A stretch of DNA of 64,000 bases from Larix kaempferi (lineage: Eukaryota > Streptophyta > Pinopsida > Pinales > Pinaceae). The notes under the pieces are model-generated. The model made no database searches. It was given only the letters and a program-made list of their open reading frames with translations, and was not told the DNA's origin. A program made the position numbers and the translations under genes. Positions within the stretch are counted from its first letter, which is position 1. The number at the start of each line of letters is the position of its first letter. The DNA lies in NCBI GenBank assembly GCA_027924585.1, contig BSBM01000486.1:46206001-46270000 (forward strand), given 5' to 3'. This document shows positions 11,864-22,999 of the stretch, in pieces.

Positions 11864-11896
11864 CTGGTGGGGCCTTGGCCTTGAGCTCCTCACCAG
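11864..11896 (-). promoter_or_regulatory. Conserved U3 hairpin, S2 copy
   Basis: On the minus strand: CTGGTG, a 21-nt interior containing GAGCTCAAGGCCAAGG, then CACCAG. It is identical over 33 nt to the copy in LARD L, while the flanking sequence is not alignable. It lies 66 nt from the LTR start. Confidence 0.85.
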
Positions 11897-11962
11897 GGCC
11901 ATAATTATAATTACAATATACATTTATGAATTTTGCTAAGGCTAAAAATGGAGGATGTTACA

Positions 11963-13117
11963 GTATCGGGGACAATTCCTGCGTAAATGAGCTTCACCAC
12001 ATTCCCAGCACTTCAGGGGTTCTTTAGGGATACCGACACTTCCTTTTATTCCCATGTTAGGGGGTTTAAAAGTTTTCTGCTGAAACTGTTCATTCTTTGG
12101 AAATGAATTTCCTTGGAAGTTTTTGGCCATGTTCCTAAAGGGCGGGGGTTTGAAACCTTTCTTCTGCTGGTTAAACTTTTTCTGTTTCTTGTCCTTCCAT
12201 GCCTTAGTAGTATCATTCCTTTGTTTGTATTGCTCAAAACATAGTCTGGCCTTTCTCAGTGCTTCGTCTAAAGTTCTTGGATTATCGAACTCAATTCGAT
12301 CTTTATAGGACTGTGGCAGACAGCTTAAGAACCGTTGTACCTTCAATTTTTCTTCCTTGATATATGGAACGAACCGTAACAAGTCTAGGAATTTATTGAT
12401 AAGATCTTCCATTGTCATTTGACCCAGCTTCAATTCGTAGAATTCCTTGGTTTTTCTTTCATAATAACTTTCTGATAAGTATTGTTTCTTGAAGTATTTC
12501 TTGAATTCTGACCATTCAAGGTTCTTTTCTTTCATTCCCTGGGAAATCTTCAGGTCTTTCCACCATATGCTGGCCTTTCCCTTCAGATTATACACAGCCA
12601 TCCTGACTTTCATATTGCTGGAGTAGTTGTAAATTTGAAAGTACTTCTTTATGTCCAACAGCCAGGCTTCCGCTTCTTCGCCAGTTTTTGATTCTCCATC
12701 GAAGCTGGTAGGTTTTATTTTTTTGAATTCACCCTCCAGGTGGTCAACCTTCCTCTTTCCCATGGTCTTGTCTTGATGCTCATATTTCTGGGTCTCATTG
12801 GAGGAATTTCCCTTTTTCTCATCGCTTTCGTCAGTCTCTTCTTTCCTCTTCGTATCCTCCTTCTGTTTTTCGCCATTATTCCTTTCGTGAAGACTCTGCA
12901 GCAAAATTTCGTTAATTTCTTGCTGTTTTTCCTGTGCTTTCTTTAGCTGCTCATTGTCCGCTTTGAAGCTCTGTATCTCCACGATCAAGCTCCTCATGGT
13001 TTCTAGTACCTGACTTGCTTCAGAATGTTCTTCTATTCTTTCCTGTTCATTTCCTTCAAGTTCTTCTCCGTATTCCTCGTGCGAAGTCATCTGAAAGTCA
13101 AACTGGAACATATGCAT
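11963..13117 (-). pseudogene. Gag of chromovirus, severed at its zinc knuckle by S2
   Basis: About 385 codons of Gag. The N-terminal third is hydrophilic and Glu/Lys-rich with coiled-coil character (residues about 15-110). The retrotransposon Gag core covers about residues 135-300 (PTSFDGESKTGEEAEAWLLD, GKASIWWKDLK, WSEFKKYFKKQYL, LRFVPYIKEEKLKVQRFLS). A basic Gln/Lys/Pro-rich stretch follows. The zinc knuckle CWECGEAHLRRNC has CX2CX3HX4C spacing, found in plant gypsy Gags. The reading frame itself has no internal stop, unlike pol. S2 begins a few codons after the knuckle, so the visible ORF picks up a few LTR-encoded residues before a stop. The start at 13117 is 83 nt below the primer site; a second Met two codons later is equally possible. 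Confidence 0.92.
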
Positions 13118-13200
13118 ACAACATCCGAATACATTATTAGAAATTTTTATTTAATCTGCAATAAAAGCTAGGTGTTTCCAAGGCGACAGGGTTGAATCTA
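13118..13200 (-). other. Short 5' leader of chromovirus
   Basis: 83 nt between the primer site and the Gag ATG. It shows no similarity to the longer leader shared by LARD L and element C. Confidence 0.7.
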
Positions 13201-13212
13201 GCTTTGATACCA
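13201..13212 (-). promoter_or_regulatory. Primer binding site (tRNA-iMet type, one mismatch)
   Basis: On the minus strand TGGTATCAAAGC, two bases after the LTR end. It differs at one base from TGGTATCAGAGC, the complement of the plant initiator tRNA-Met 3' end that is perfect in L and C. Confidence 0.88.
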
Positions 13213-15952
13213 TATGTAACATCTCCATAAAAAAGAAAAAATTTGTTTTTCTTTTGTCTGCTTCGGTTTCCATGTCTTTACCGTAATTGAGCAGTAGTTC
13301 TCTTATGTTACTCAATATTTAAATTAATGATACATTCGTACGTTGATCTGGCTTATCTTCTTACCCTGTGTTTTCCTACTGATTTGAAGGTCTTATAGTT
13401 GGCATGCCACTTACTTAGCTTCGGCTAACAGTACTTCGTATGTGGATATGCAGGTTCACTTATACCTTCCGAAATTATCATAACACAGGTAACAAGAATT
13501 ATTAGACTTACACGTCAAATGAGCAGTAAATATCTTATAGTTTGGTGCTGAATTCAGTCGTGCATTAGACACAGTGCAACTACCATTACTAAAACTATGG
13601 CGTTGTGCGAACCCTTTTGTATTATTCCAGTCCTCCTAATACAATACTATTTTAACAAAGAAAGGACTTGGTTTACAATGCTTTCTTTGGTTATCTTTGA
13701 CCCTTTTTAATCACGATAATTGAATACACTACAGGTTGTTCAAAAGACCATATTAAAATTAGACTTAAATACTATATGATTACCATTTTAGTGCTCAACC
13801 ATAAGACATTGGTTTGGTTTGGTTTGGAACCATATGATATTTTATTCTTGGACCAACACATTTCGATCTACCCATTTTTCAAAAATACAAAAGACTACTA
13901 CCACCATATGCTAGGTTTGTTATAATTTAATAAGTTGGAACCCACGTTATAACCCTTCCTCCTTAGTTGCGTGATGCAGGGGTAACATTTAACCAGAACA
14001 ACTTACGAGGTGTACTCCTACACCAACTCCATGAACCCAATAGGCTGGACAAGCTTCACCATACCGGTTGTGTAATTCAAAAACTCTCAAGCATTAACTC
14101 AGTAGGACGGGCCATGTGACTTGTTAAAAGGTGATCGAATGCAAAGGTGCCACCTATACCTCGGGATGGTCGTTTTAGGTTGTCTTGGTTCTTGGAAGGT
14201 GCCTATCTTCACAAGCTGGTTCATTCTTCTCCGGTTGGAACACTCACTGATATTTGAGTTAAAGTTTTCTGGTCTTGCCTTCCAAACATGGCAATTTACC
14301 TACACTTCGGTTCTGTTGAACTCAAATAATTCCTTCTATGGTCTGGAGACAATGAACCTTGCTACTGGGGTAATCCAGAAAGAAACTTCTTGCATCCTCA
14401 GCTACTTCATTTTGTTGTCTTTCGGAGGTAATTTTCTGAAGTACTCTGTCTCAGAATTTCTTTAATTTCTTATAGTTCCTTTTAAGCAATCTACCCTGTT
14501 TGATAATAACGAATGTATATTCATTATGTTAGGTATTTCCAGCTTGAAAGGCGCGGGTTCTTCAGAGGGATCCTCTCCTTCCCGATAAGTGGCATTGCTC
14601 CTTCCTCCTTCGGGAAATGATGGAAAAGGCTGGGAAAACCCTCCTCAAAGGCAACAGGGAAAAAAATAGTTTCATTATGCGGTTAGTTTCATTTTTTAAA
14701 GCTTCAGCGGGTCATTATGGCCCGGGGTTTTCACTACCTCGAATCAAATGTATTAAAAGTTTTATATAACTCCTAGGCTTTGGAGAAGGCGTGTTGATTG
14801 TCTGAATTTTAGGTTCAAGGGTTTCTCATTTCTCCCTATATCTCAAGGGACTTTGTTATCTGTATCTATTCTCCAGAAATTTAGGAGCACAGAATGTTTT
14901 TTTCTTGTTTTTCGAGATTTCTGTAAGTGAAAGGATTTTGGTCTCTATGGTTCCAGGACCTTGGTTAAAAATGTAATTTGTTTTGGTTACTTTAAATCTT
15001 ACTCTGAGTATAGTTTTTGTATGTTTCCCTCCTGTGCATATATGGAAGATGGGATAAATGCATTTTAATGTTCCTTCAATTTCGTGTTACAGTCGATTAG
15101 CTGCTAAGAATACACACTTAACAGAATTCACGCTACAGTCTAATATAAGTCAAAGGGAGGGAATCTATATTCCAGTATTCATGGTGAAGAAATTAAATAG
15201 TAATTTCATGATAGTGTAATAACCCTATTTCACAAGTCGCCAAGACAATTTAAAAGGATTCTGGTGTTTTAAATGAACTTTGAAGTTTCGTTTGCCTCCA
15301 TTTTATAAGCTTCCTATCTAAAGGATGAATGCGAACTGCAGTAGATGACTACGTCCAAAATAGAATTTTTCAGACTGACTCCTGTGTGGCTTATTCCTTT
15401 AGAGATCGGCTGAATAGCATCGAATAGGTCTACAGGCATTTTTTAGTGAAGGTTGGATTTTGCTATGTGTTTTCTGAAATCTCTTACCCTAGCGGTGTAA
15501 AACTTGATTTCAATTTTGTTATCTACTTGGTATTCCTCTAGCAGAAAGTGTTTGTAGATCCATTTGTCTACGCTACAACCAGCTCTATGCATAGATCCCC
15601 ATCTCTCGGTCGTATTCTAAATTCGCAGAGAAATCCTTAGACTCTCAGGCTTGAGTACTGTTGCGTTGAAACTGAAATCCGTTCACACAGAAGGATCTGT
15701 GGACTATTGCAGCTTCTGTCCAGCGAGCGAATAAATCCTAACATCGTTTTAGTTCTGAGATACCTCCATATCCTATCTGTGATGAAACAAATATACCCTA
15801 ATGATATTTATATGGAATCGTGGAATTCCTATATAGAGGGTTTTTATTCTATTGATGATCCGTATTTTTCTTTGTTTGTCGTCGAGTATTATAATGTGAA
15901 ATAGGTCAAGATTTACCCCCTAGATTCCAATTAAATAATGAAAATAAACAAA

Positions 15953-16195
15953 AAGGATGTAAAAGAAAATCATGAAATTTCCCACCGAGGCTTTATAGAT
16001 CCAACTTGTAACAATGGAAATCAATATAATAAGCAATAAGGATGTAAAAGAAATCATGAAATTTCTCACCGAGGGTTTTATAGATCCCACTTGTAAACAA
16101 TGTAAATCGATATAATAAACAATAAGGATGTAAAAGAAATCATGAAATTCTTTACTGAGGGCTTTATAGATCAAATTTGTAAACAATGGAAAACG
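15953..16195 (+). repeat. 85-bp tandem repeat, about 2.9 copies, in chromovirus LTR
   Basis: The phrase aaggatgtaaaag recurs at 15953, 16038 and 16124. The units share catgaaatt and gctttatagatc with scattered substitutions. Confidence 0.85.
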
Positions 16196-16539
16196 ACACC
16201 TCTGCGAGCACATTATCCATTCCATTTTGTCGCTGTTTTACTAGCAATACTAAATATCTATGTTACAGATCAAGCATTATTCGACAACATTATAACTATC
16301 AGTCTTCCCTTAAACACAATAATTTTAATAAATGGAGACAGATAAAGTAACAGAAAATGCTTAGAGTCTGAAATAACAAAACCTGGAACTTGTAAACCGA
16401 ATGCAGTAGGAACAGCCACGTTCCTCCCAACCGTAGATTAGGTACAAACACCAAGTCTGTCCGCAATCACCCCCGAGCCATATGCATGCATGAAAAGTGT
16501 GGACAGTTAACCTTAAAACTCAGTCACATTTCCGGAAGT

Positions 16540-16740
16540 TCCTTGCCTAACACAGAGTGCTCACACAGCAAATATCTTCCTCTACGGCATACTAAGTAGC
16601 GTCCTGCCTCCCACATATGCCCTCCCTTTATAGTTTTTGCCTAGGTCTTACCATTAGCAGTCAATTCCTCATGGAATTTTCGCAGCTAAGTAAATCCCTG
16701 ATTTTCAGGGTGTGTCTAGTGTCTTTAATACACTTCTGAC
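16540..16740 (-). repeat. Cassette M in chromovirus U3
   Basis: On the minus strand, in order: AGACCTAGGCAAA, GGGAGGCAGGACGCT with ACTTAGTATGC, then GCTGTGTGAGCAC and GTGTTAGGCAAGG. The same blocks recur in the internal regions of element C (57381-57790) and LARD L (24982-25230). Function unknown. Confidence 0.75.
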
Positions 16741-17016
16741 ACCTGTTCTGGTTTCTCAGAGGTTAACTCTAACTTGTCCCCCACTTTTCCATGCATGATC
16801 TCCTCATTTAACTTGGTTGTTCCTGCTCATCCTTTTATTAAAAAAAATAATTTAAATAAACATTGTTTTCTTACAACAGTCCTCCTAGGACTTCTTCGGC
16901 AGATTTTTCATCTAGCCCCCTTATTGAAATCAATTTCACAATGAAAACAATATATAATATATATATATATATTTTTTAGAAACAAAATGTCCTATTGTTA
17001 TTTGGGGAATGTCACA

Positions 17017-17245
17017 CAGATGCTGTAGATCGAGATGATCCAGATGTTGCAGATCGAGATGATCCAGATGCTGTAGATCGTGATGATCCAGATGTTGTAG
17101 ATCGATATGATCCAGATGTTATAGATCGAAATGATCTAGATGCTGTAGATCGAGATGATCCAGATGCTGTAGATCGAGATCATCCCGATGCTGATAATCG
17201 TATGATGACAATGCTGATGATCGTGAGGATCCAGATGTTGATGGT
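17017..17245 (+). repeat. 24-bp minisatellite next to chromovirus LTR
   Basis: Seven 24-bp units, cagatgctgtagatcgag plus atgatc, with a few substitutions run from 17017 to 17184, then decay to about 17245. One frame reads as an Asp-rich octapeptide D-A-V-D-R-D-D-P. The array begins exactly at the LTR edge, so it was the insertion target and probably continues on the other side of the element. No start codon or domain supports a gene. Confidence 0.9.
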
Positions 17246-17446
17246 GTTGTAGCTGTTCGAGTGCTGCAGAAGATAAAGACTTAGTTATGTTGATGACACT
17301 ATTGATGTTCCAGTATTGAAGATATTCCGGTAACTGCTTGAGTTACTGATGATGTTGAGAAAGCTTCCAATGATTTATAGATGTATCATGTATGATGTTG
17401 ATGACTCCTTGCTCATGTAGATGCTGTTATAATATCCATCTCGTTG
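17246..17446. other. Unassigned segment between minisatellite and solo LTR B
   Basis: It is rich in gatgatg/gttgatg words and lacks a sustained open frame. It would be continuous with 46439 onward before B inserted. I see no gene or RNA here. Confidence 0.5.
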
Positions 17447-17451
17447 TTGAG
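17447..17451. repeat. Target site duplication TTGAG of solo LTR B (left copy)
   Basis: TTGAG precedes TGTAATATCCC and recurs at 46434-46438 after AGATGTTACA. This shows that the sequences at 17446 and 46439 were once adjacent. Confidence 0.9.
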
Positions 17452-17516
17452 TGTAATATCCCTCCTTGTATCCCTATTAGAATTGTAAATGTATATTGTG
17501 AACTATGTATGAGGCC

Positions 17517-17549
17517 CTGGTGAGGAGCTCAAGGCCAAAGCCCCACCAG
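17517..17549 (+). promoter_or_regulatory. Conserved U3 hairpin, B copy
   Basis: CTGGTG ... CACCAG with the same 33-nt layout as in L and S2, and one substitution (GGCCAAAG for GGCCAAGG). It lies 65 nt from the LTR start. Confidence 0.85.
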
Positions 17550-18866
17550 TGGATCTTGAAAGTATCGTTATTTCTGTTCTTAGGTTGTTATAAGTCGTAA
17601 CTTATAAGGGAACAACTAAATAACGATGAGCAAGTGAATCACTAAGGAGAGGAGCGAATGATTGGGAGTTGATGAATTTGATACTCGGAGTCTTACTATT
17701 TATCTTAAGTATTAAGATAAGGTTAGTCCATATAAAGTTGTCCTTATCAAAGTGAGAACCTAACTATGATACTAAGGCCTAGTTATTTTTATGGTTAAGT
17801 CATAAAAAGTGAATATCATAAGTCTTGGCATAAATGCCAAGGAGCTCTATGGAATTAAATTTTAAAGGTGCTATATGTAATAGTCACCTTAAAATAAAAG
17901 GGAGAAACATCATAAATACTATATGTTGCCATATATATTTAAAGCATATTATATATGAAGTATTTACACTTCTAGAGACTGCCGAAGTAGTAAGAAGTGA
18001 GATATTATAGCCAAAGCAATTCTACTCGAATATATTATATTTATATATGTGTGAGATATGCTCAAAAGTTTATAAAAGATTATATGGAGAAAACACTTGA
18101 AATATTATATTACTAGGGATGCAAACCAGTACCTAATATTAAATAGTTTGGCGTGCCATGACTTAGGGATTTGTATCACATCCTACCATAAAGGTGGGTT
18201 AAGTTTAATTTATAATATTGGTACCTATAAGGGTATGTTACAGAAACAATTAGATATTTTTCTTGAAAATGAAAGGATAATTGGCGATGATAATCCAAAG
18301 AGTAGAAGGAATTATTATTATAGTTTGATGAGAAGTATTTAAAAGAAAAGGAAAACCCTAGTTGGGGACAAGGACTTGTGTATATGTCCTTCAAAAAGAG
18401 GACTATAGTTTAATAGGAGGTAATACATACTAGGTGTTCCTGTTTATAAACCTATACACTATTGGTGAATAAAAAAAAAAATATTTAAACCATCGAGTCA
18501 TGATATATTAGCCTTCCATTTGAATAAAATTATATCATGTATCTTTTATAAATAAGACTCTTACCACGTGTGTTGATGCGATACTCCATCCGCCACTTGG
18601 TGAACTTTAACCACCATTTCGGAAAATAAACTGTTTCCTATCTGCCACTTGGTGAAGAGAATCCACTCTAAGCTAGGCGAACTTACCAAGGTAAGGAAGG
18701 AAGTCAGGTTATAGGGAGTGGGGGAAATCGATCTAGAGGGGACATGGAAATATCGATGGAAGTATTGATCTAGATTCTTGATCTATAATCTAGATTAGTA
18801 ACCCCAATGGAACGATCTGCAACTTTGGATCTGTAAGAACTCGATTGGAAGTCTCGTTCGAGGGAT

Positions 18867-18871
18867 GGAGT
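18867..18871. repeat. Target site duplication GGAGT of the LARD array (left copy)
   Basis: GGAGT precedes TGTAACACCCC and recurs only after the fourth LTR at 43894-43898. It does not flank the inner LTRs. Confidence 0.95.
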
Positions 18872-18933
18872 TGTAACACCCCTCTTCCTACCCTACCTTT
18901 ATATAATTTGAAATTGTAAATAGTATGAGGTTT

Positions 18934-18966
18934 CTGGTGAGGAGCTCAAGGCCAAGGCCCCACCAG
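18934..18966 (+). promoter_or_regulatory. Conserved U3 hairpin, LARD L (LTR1)
   Basis: CTGGTG / CACCAG ends with a 21-nt interior containing GAGCTCAAGGCCAAGG. It lies 62 nt from the LTR start. Identical copies are at 25903-25935, 32872-32904 and 39842-39874. Confidence 0.85.
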
Positions 18967-19341
18967 ACAACTGTACAAACATTGTATTATTTTAGTAAAT
19001 GAAATAATGTCCTCTAGACTAGGGGGAGACATGAATGGTGAGAAAAATCATACAAGGCGGTGGATGGTGGTAGGTCATCAACCAATCAAGATTAGATGAA
19101 AGGTGGAAAGTTAATATCCACCTATATGCTTAAAATAGAATGCTATGTTATAAGCAATAGGATAATCCCTGAGAATAAACAAGAAAGAATGAAATCTTAG
19201 GAAAGCAGTAAAATCACACCTATTGTTACTCATCAAATATTTGGAGATCAACACCTAACTAAGAATATGTGTTTATAATTTCGGCCTAGACAAGCCACTA
19301 CTTTAACAAAAGGTTAAAGGTTGTTGTAAAAACCTTCTAGA

Positions 19342-19870
19342 CATACCGCGGGTATGTGAGGGTATGTGTTTTGATAGTGTGTAGGAACACTCATGTAAGT
19401 CATAGGACTTATCCAAAATAAGATGGGTTTGCTTACATATATAAATACTTATACATATGTGAACTAAGTATTACCTTTATATGAACATATACAAGAGTAT
19501 AATTAAAGGATAGATATGCAACAGGTGCTATACCTTTATGTGTTGGTATGTTGCATAGTTAGGAATAACACGCACCTACGTATATTATGCAAGGGGCATG
19601 GTCTTCTTTTAAATATTGTAAATATTTAAAGTTAAAACACTTGTGTAATAAGTGTTTCCATATAAGCTGATATGAGTACGTAACCTTTAGTGATTGGCTA
19701 GAATATTTACAACCATATCTATTATTATACTTATGTGATAGAAGCTAAGCTAAGGGTTTATGTTATCTATGCTTTAAGTAATTACCGAGGATAAGTAATT
19801 ACATATAAGCGGATTACAATCTAATGCGATATAAGCTTCCCTATATTGTATAAGCATAGGGTTTTGTTTT
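19342..19870 (+). promoter_or_regulatory. Cluster of short inverted repeats in LARD U3
   Basis: It includes CATACC-GCG-GGTATG (19342-19356), TATGCAAC...GTTGCATA (19515-19557), AAATATT-GTA-AATATTT (19611-19627), AAACACTT-N7-AAGTGTTT (19635-19657) and CCCTAT...ATAGGG (about 19842-19864). Such clusters suggest repeated protein-binding sites or folded RNA. The role is unknown. The cluster repeats in the other three LTRs at +6969, +13938 and +20908. Confidence 0.55.
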
Positions 19871-21640
19871 ACCTTACTAGTTATGCAGATACTTATGTGA
19901 ATAGTATGAGCTATAGTGTCCAAGCTGAGCTAGTTGGATTTAAACATCGTTGAAATATAAAGATATGATTAATTTATTAAGGTGAATTATTACGAGAAGA
20001 GATTTCGCTAGGAATAAAGGAAAATATTAACATTTATTTCTTGAAAAGAATAATCGAGCAAGCATTATACCTTACTTCAAGATCCACCTTAAGTATACAT
20101 GAACTCGACCTTGGAAGGAGACACCATCTGTCAAGATGAGGCCAGGTAGCCACGTCTTCTAGTGCCTCCACTTGGCAAGAGCACTCCACTACGTGTTGAG
20201 TTCAGAGGCGGACGGAGCTCTCAAGGAGAACTGAGAGCCTGCGCAAAGGGGGTTTTAAGGACGATCGCGCCCACAGCTTGGGGGCGGCGGGGAAATGAGA
20301 GAGAGAACCTTCCAGTACTCGGATCTCTGAGATCGCAATCTAGAGAAATATTTGCAGGAGGAGTTCTGTAAAGTAGGACGGCTTATTTCTACATTGGGGA
20401 TAGACTGATGGCTGCGGAGATCGCGTTAGCTTCTTGTCAACAGGAGTAGGTAGTAACTTAGCTCTTCCAGAGGTATGAATTCTGATAGCCCAGTATCGAT
20501 CCCGGGTATGAGAGCTATTCTCTGTTATTTAACTTGCCTCGCATCTTAAAGGTATGATTCTTCTGTACTCCGTTACACTACAGAATGAGAGATAACTCTG
20601 CATCGAGTTCTGTAGAAGGAAGGGAAGGGATAGCTTGTTACAGCTCGATCCCTGTTACATTTTGGTGTTTTATTTATGTTATCTATGCCGTAGTAATGGA
20701 TATGGCGGGAAGGGTTACGCTCATGAGCTGAGCCCTGTTAAGTTTCGGTGTAATGATTTCATTTCTGCCGCGAAAGCGTTTGTTTCCGTAGAATCTCTGT
20801 TTATACATCATTACTATAAAAAAATCATTGAGATTCCTGTTCATATAGTATGATCCCTGTAGGATTTCGGATATATATATGATCATGAATTTACTGCATT
20901 AAGTCATGATGATTCCGAGGAATATCGATTTTTCTGCGGGAAGTCGTGTTGATCCGATCTCCTCAACCGCTTGAACCCTATTGATATTTTTTTAGGGCTT
21001 TACTCACAGAGTGTAAGTATGTAGGGGAAGGGATGGCCTGGAGGAGCCCGATCCCAGTTGGTTTATTGCACAAATCATAAGCCATATTCTGCCTGCGCAG
21101 AGAGAGAGATATCCTTTTCGTTTTCCTGTTATATATGTTGTTCGATAGGCATATCTCTGCCTCGCATAGAGAAGGATCTTTAGTTTCCTAATCATATATT
21201 TATATAGATTCGTTCGTCATATTCCGCCTTACGCCTGGAGTAGATCTTTGTATGAATAGAGATCGTGGTAGTTTTTGCATACCTTTGTTTTAGTTAGAAT
21301 ACATCTCTGTAACGAATTTACGACCCTGCTAATTCGTGAGTGTTCAATATTGATCCATTTAGATGTTCTGGTGATAATGATCGGGTCGTGTAACAGAGCT
21401 ACGCATCTGCTATTTTATTTTTTAGTGTCTTTAGCACCTATCATAGCCGCAGCTAGGCATTGTTTTGCGCTTTGGTACCACTCATAGCCTCTCATCTATT
21501 GTAAGGAGTCAGAATAATTTTTCATTTTTGATATCGCCATGGAGGCGTCCTTTCCGAGTAAGAAGAATATGCAAGTCCCTAGTTACGTGCAACTGGCCTT
21601 AGAGAAAGGAACTACTAACATCATAGATTAGGGCTGCTGC

Positions 21641-21652
21641 TATATATATATA
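21641..21652 (+). promoter_or_regulatory. Candidate TATA element in LARD LTR1
   Basis: TATATATATATA is followed by a GC-richer stretch (tgcttgggcctg), about 600 nt before the conserved hairpin. It is the best core-promoter candidate by position, but other AT runs exist, so this is tentative. Confidence 0.35.
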
Positions 21653-22256
21653 GTGCTTGGGCCTGTCCTCTACGGCGGCTCTAGACGTTTTTAACAAATG
21701 ATGCTCACATCAATACGTCCTTGCCATTAGTCCAGCCAGCTAATTAGGCATGCACTATGAGCAGGGAAGTGAACAAGCATGCTGGCCACACATCCATCCT
21801 GGCAGCATCAAGCAACTACTGAACTTGAGACACTGTCAAGGATTATTCCAACCCACATCTAACTATCTGATAGATAAGAGTAATTGTTACCGGTATTTAC
21901 ACCGTCAATATATGTGTGATCAACTTGATATTTATGCTATTTTTGTATTTTATTTAATCCCTGTCTAATTTCCATTTGAGATCAGGATCTCTGCTTGATT
22001 TCATGACCAATCGATTGTAAGCTAAAACTGTGTATTTCCAGTTTTGGGTTGACAGTCAAAACTCTGTGAATACAGCCACTCGGGTATGTTTTGCCTAAAT
22101 TGGATGTATCATTTTGACTCTCCGTTTGTACTGAATGTTGTGAAAGGATTCTGTATGAGAGAAGTTCAGAAGAATTGATAACTGTATTGTAGCCATTGGT
22201 GGCAGGATGTAATTTCTCCCTATGTTTTGAAAATAATACATGATGCGACCTTCCTG

Positions 22257-22289
22257 GTGGACGTAGCCCAAAAGTTTTGGGTGAACCAC
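22257..22289 (+). promoter_or_regulatory. Conserved LTR hairpin, LARD L (LTR1)
   Basis: Outer GTGG/CCAC, loop ACGTAG/TGAA, and apical stem CCCAAAA-G-TTTTGGG (7 bp). It lies 696 nt from the LTR 3' end and is followed by a T/G-rich run. Other copies are at 29226-29258, 36195-36227 and 43165-43197. Confidence 0.8.
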
Positions 22290-22398
22290 GTGTATATCCC
22301 GTCTCTATCTTTTTGTGTAGTGGTGTGTTTTCTTCTTCTTGAGAATCGTGGTCTACAATGGTAGTGAAATTCATGAATGGTGATTTTAATTTATAAAT

Positions 22399-22530
22399 TG
22401 TTATGTTCGCAAGTAAAATTATGTTTTTGATGTTGAAGACAAGCTGTTAAGTTCGCAAGTAAAATTATGATTTTTGATGTTGAAAAACAAGCTTTTATGT
22501 TCACAAATAAACTCATGATCTTGTAGCAAT
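22399..22530 (+). repeat. About 50-bp tandem repeat in LARD LTR
   Basis: The phrase gttcgcaagtaaaattatg occurs twice about 50 bp apart, followed by a diverged third unit (gttcacaaataaactcatg). It is present in all four LTRs. Confidence 0.8.
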
Positions 22531-22987
22531 GAGCTTTTATTTTATATGCAGTATTCAACTTATATATTGATCGGTTGTGTAGGTAAGCTAGTTATAAGGC
22601 CATTAATTTGAATCGGTTAGGTTTATTATTTGATAGAGATTCTTCCTTATAGGGAATGCACCATTTTCATGCTAGGGTTTCATTCTGTGAATGATAGGAT
22701 GACAACTATAAAAGGGTTGAATCCCATGAGTTTGTTATGTGAAGATGTTAATAGGGTATTTCATAAAGTCTTATGTTTTAAGTGGTTATTGCTTAATCTT
22801 TAAAAGAACTAATCGTTACAGTATGAGAAGTTAGGAAATAATCAAAAGATATTTGATTAAGTTAAAATCGAAATGAATGTTTATGCATGCGGTATATCTA
22901 TTTTCTTTCTCTCTTTTCGTTCAAATGAAAGAAATGCAAAAGAAAATCCCCAAGATTACTAACTCAGTTTTATGGAGATTTCACATA

Positions 22988-22999
22988 TGGTATCAGAGC
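22988..22999 (+). promoter_or_regulatory. Primer binding site (tRNA-iMet), unit 1
   Basis: TGGTATCAGAGC two bases after the LTR, complementary to the 3' end of the plant initiator tRNA-Met. The next base (C) extends the match to 13 nt. Confidence 0.95.

Larger units (their letters stand above)
7988..11962 (-). mobile_element. Solo LTR S2 (3975 bp) splitting gag from pol
   Basis: On the minus strand it begins TGTAACATCCTCC and ends ATGGAGATGTTACA, with a perfect 9-bp terminal inverted repeat (TGTAACATC/GATGTTACA) and a GTATC duplication. The orientation follows from the U3 hairpin at 11864-11896, 66 nt from the 5' end, and the R/U5-type hairpin at 8284-8312, 296 nt from the 3' end. There is no primer site, polypurine tract or protein motif, so it is a recombined single LTR. 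It contains a 117-bp tandem array (8838-9343). The remaining roughly 2.5 kb holds nothing I recognise. Confidence 0.92.
13215..17016 (-). mobile_element. 5' LTR of chromovirus (3802 bp)
   Basis: On the plus strand it runs from TGTAACATCTCC to AATGTCACA. The inner edge is fixed by the primer site and the outer edge by the matching 3' LTR boundary at 4488. It has the GAGCAC and GCAGGACGCT cassette at 16540-16740 and an 85-bp tandem repeat at 15953-16195. I did not find the GTGGACGTA hairpin or the 33-nt U3 hairpin in it. The open frame at 14121-14465 matches nothing I recognise. The probable target duplication is CAGAT (17017-17021), but the partner lies outside the window. Confidence 0.9.
17452..18871 (+). 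mobile_element. Solo LTR B, 5' part (1420 bp)
   Basis: It begins TGTAATATCCCTCC, carries the U3 hairpin at 17517-17549, and stops where the LARD array is inserted. Two copies of GCCACTTGGTGAA lie near 18590 and 18640; CCACTTGG also occurs in the LTRs of L and C. The rest of the LTR is 43899-46433, giving a total of 3955 bp with the GGAGT counted once. The small ORFs are not recognisable. Confidence 0.9.
18872..22985 (+). repeat. LARD L, LTR1 (4114 bp)
   Basis: It runs from TGTAACACCCC to ATTTCACA. Inside are the U3 hairpin (18934-18966), a U3 zone with several short palindromes (19342-19870), a GC-rich patch (20150-20360), TATATATATA at 21641-21652, a 50-bp tandem repeat (22399-22530), and the R/U5-type hairpin (22257-22289). 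By eye about four positions are private to this copy among the four LTRs. Confidence 0.95.

Noticed and set aside
14121-14465. 114-codon plus-strand ORF inside the chromovirus LTR
   Set aside because: No recognisable domain, wrong strand for the element, and within an LTR. Probably a chance frame.
16995-17252. Asp-rich octapeptide protein as a calcium-binding gene
   Set aside because: The ORF starts in LTR sequence and ends in decayed repeat, with no family match.
21982-22374. 130-codon minus-strand ORF present in all four LARD LTRs
   Set aside because: It runs antisense through the conserved hairpin, matches no family I know, and is kept in all copies only because they are recent duplicates.
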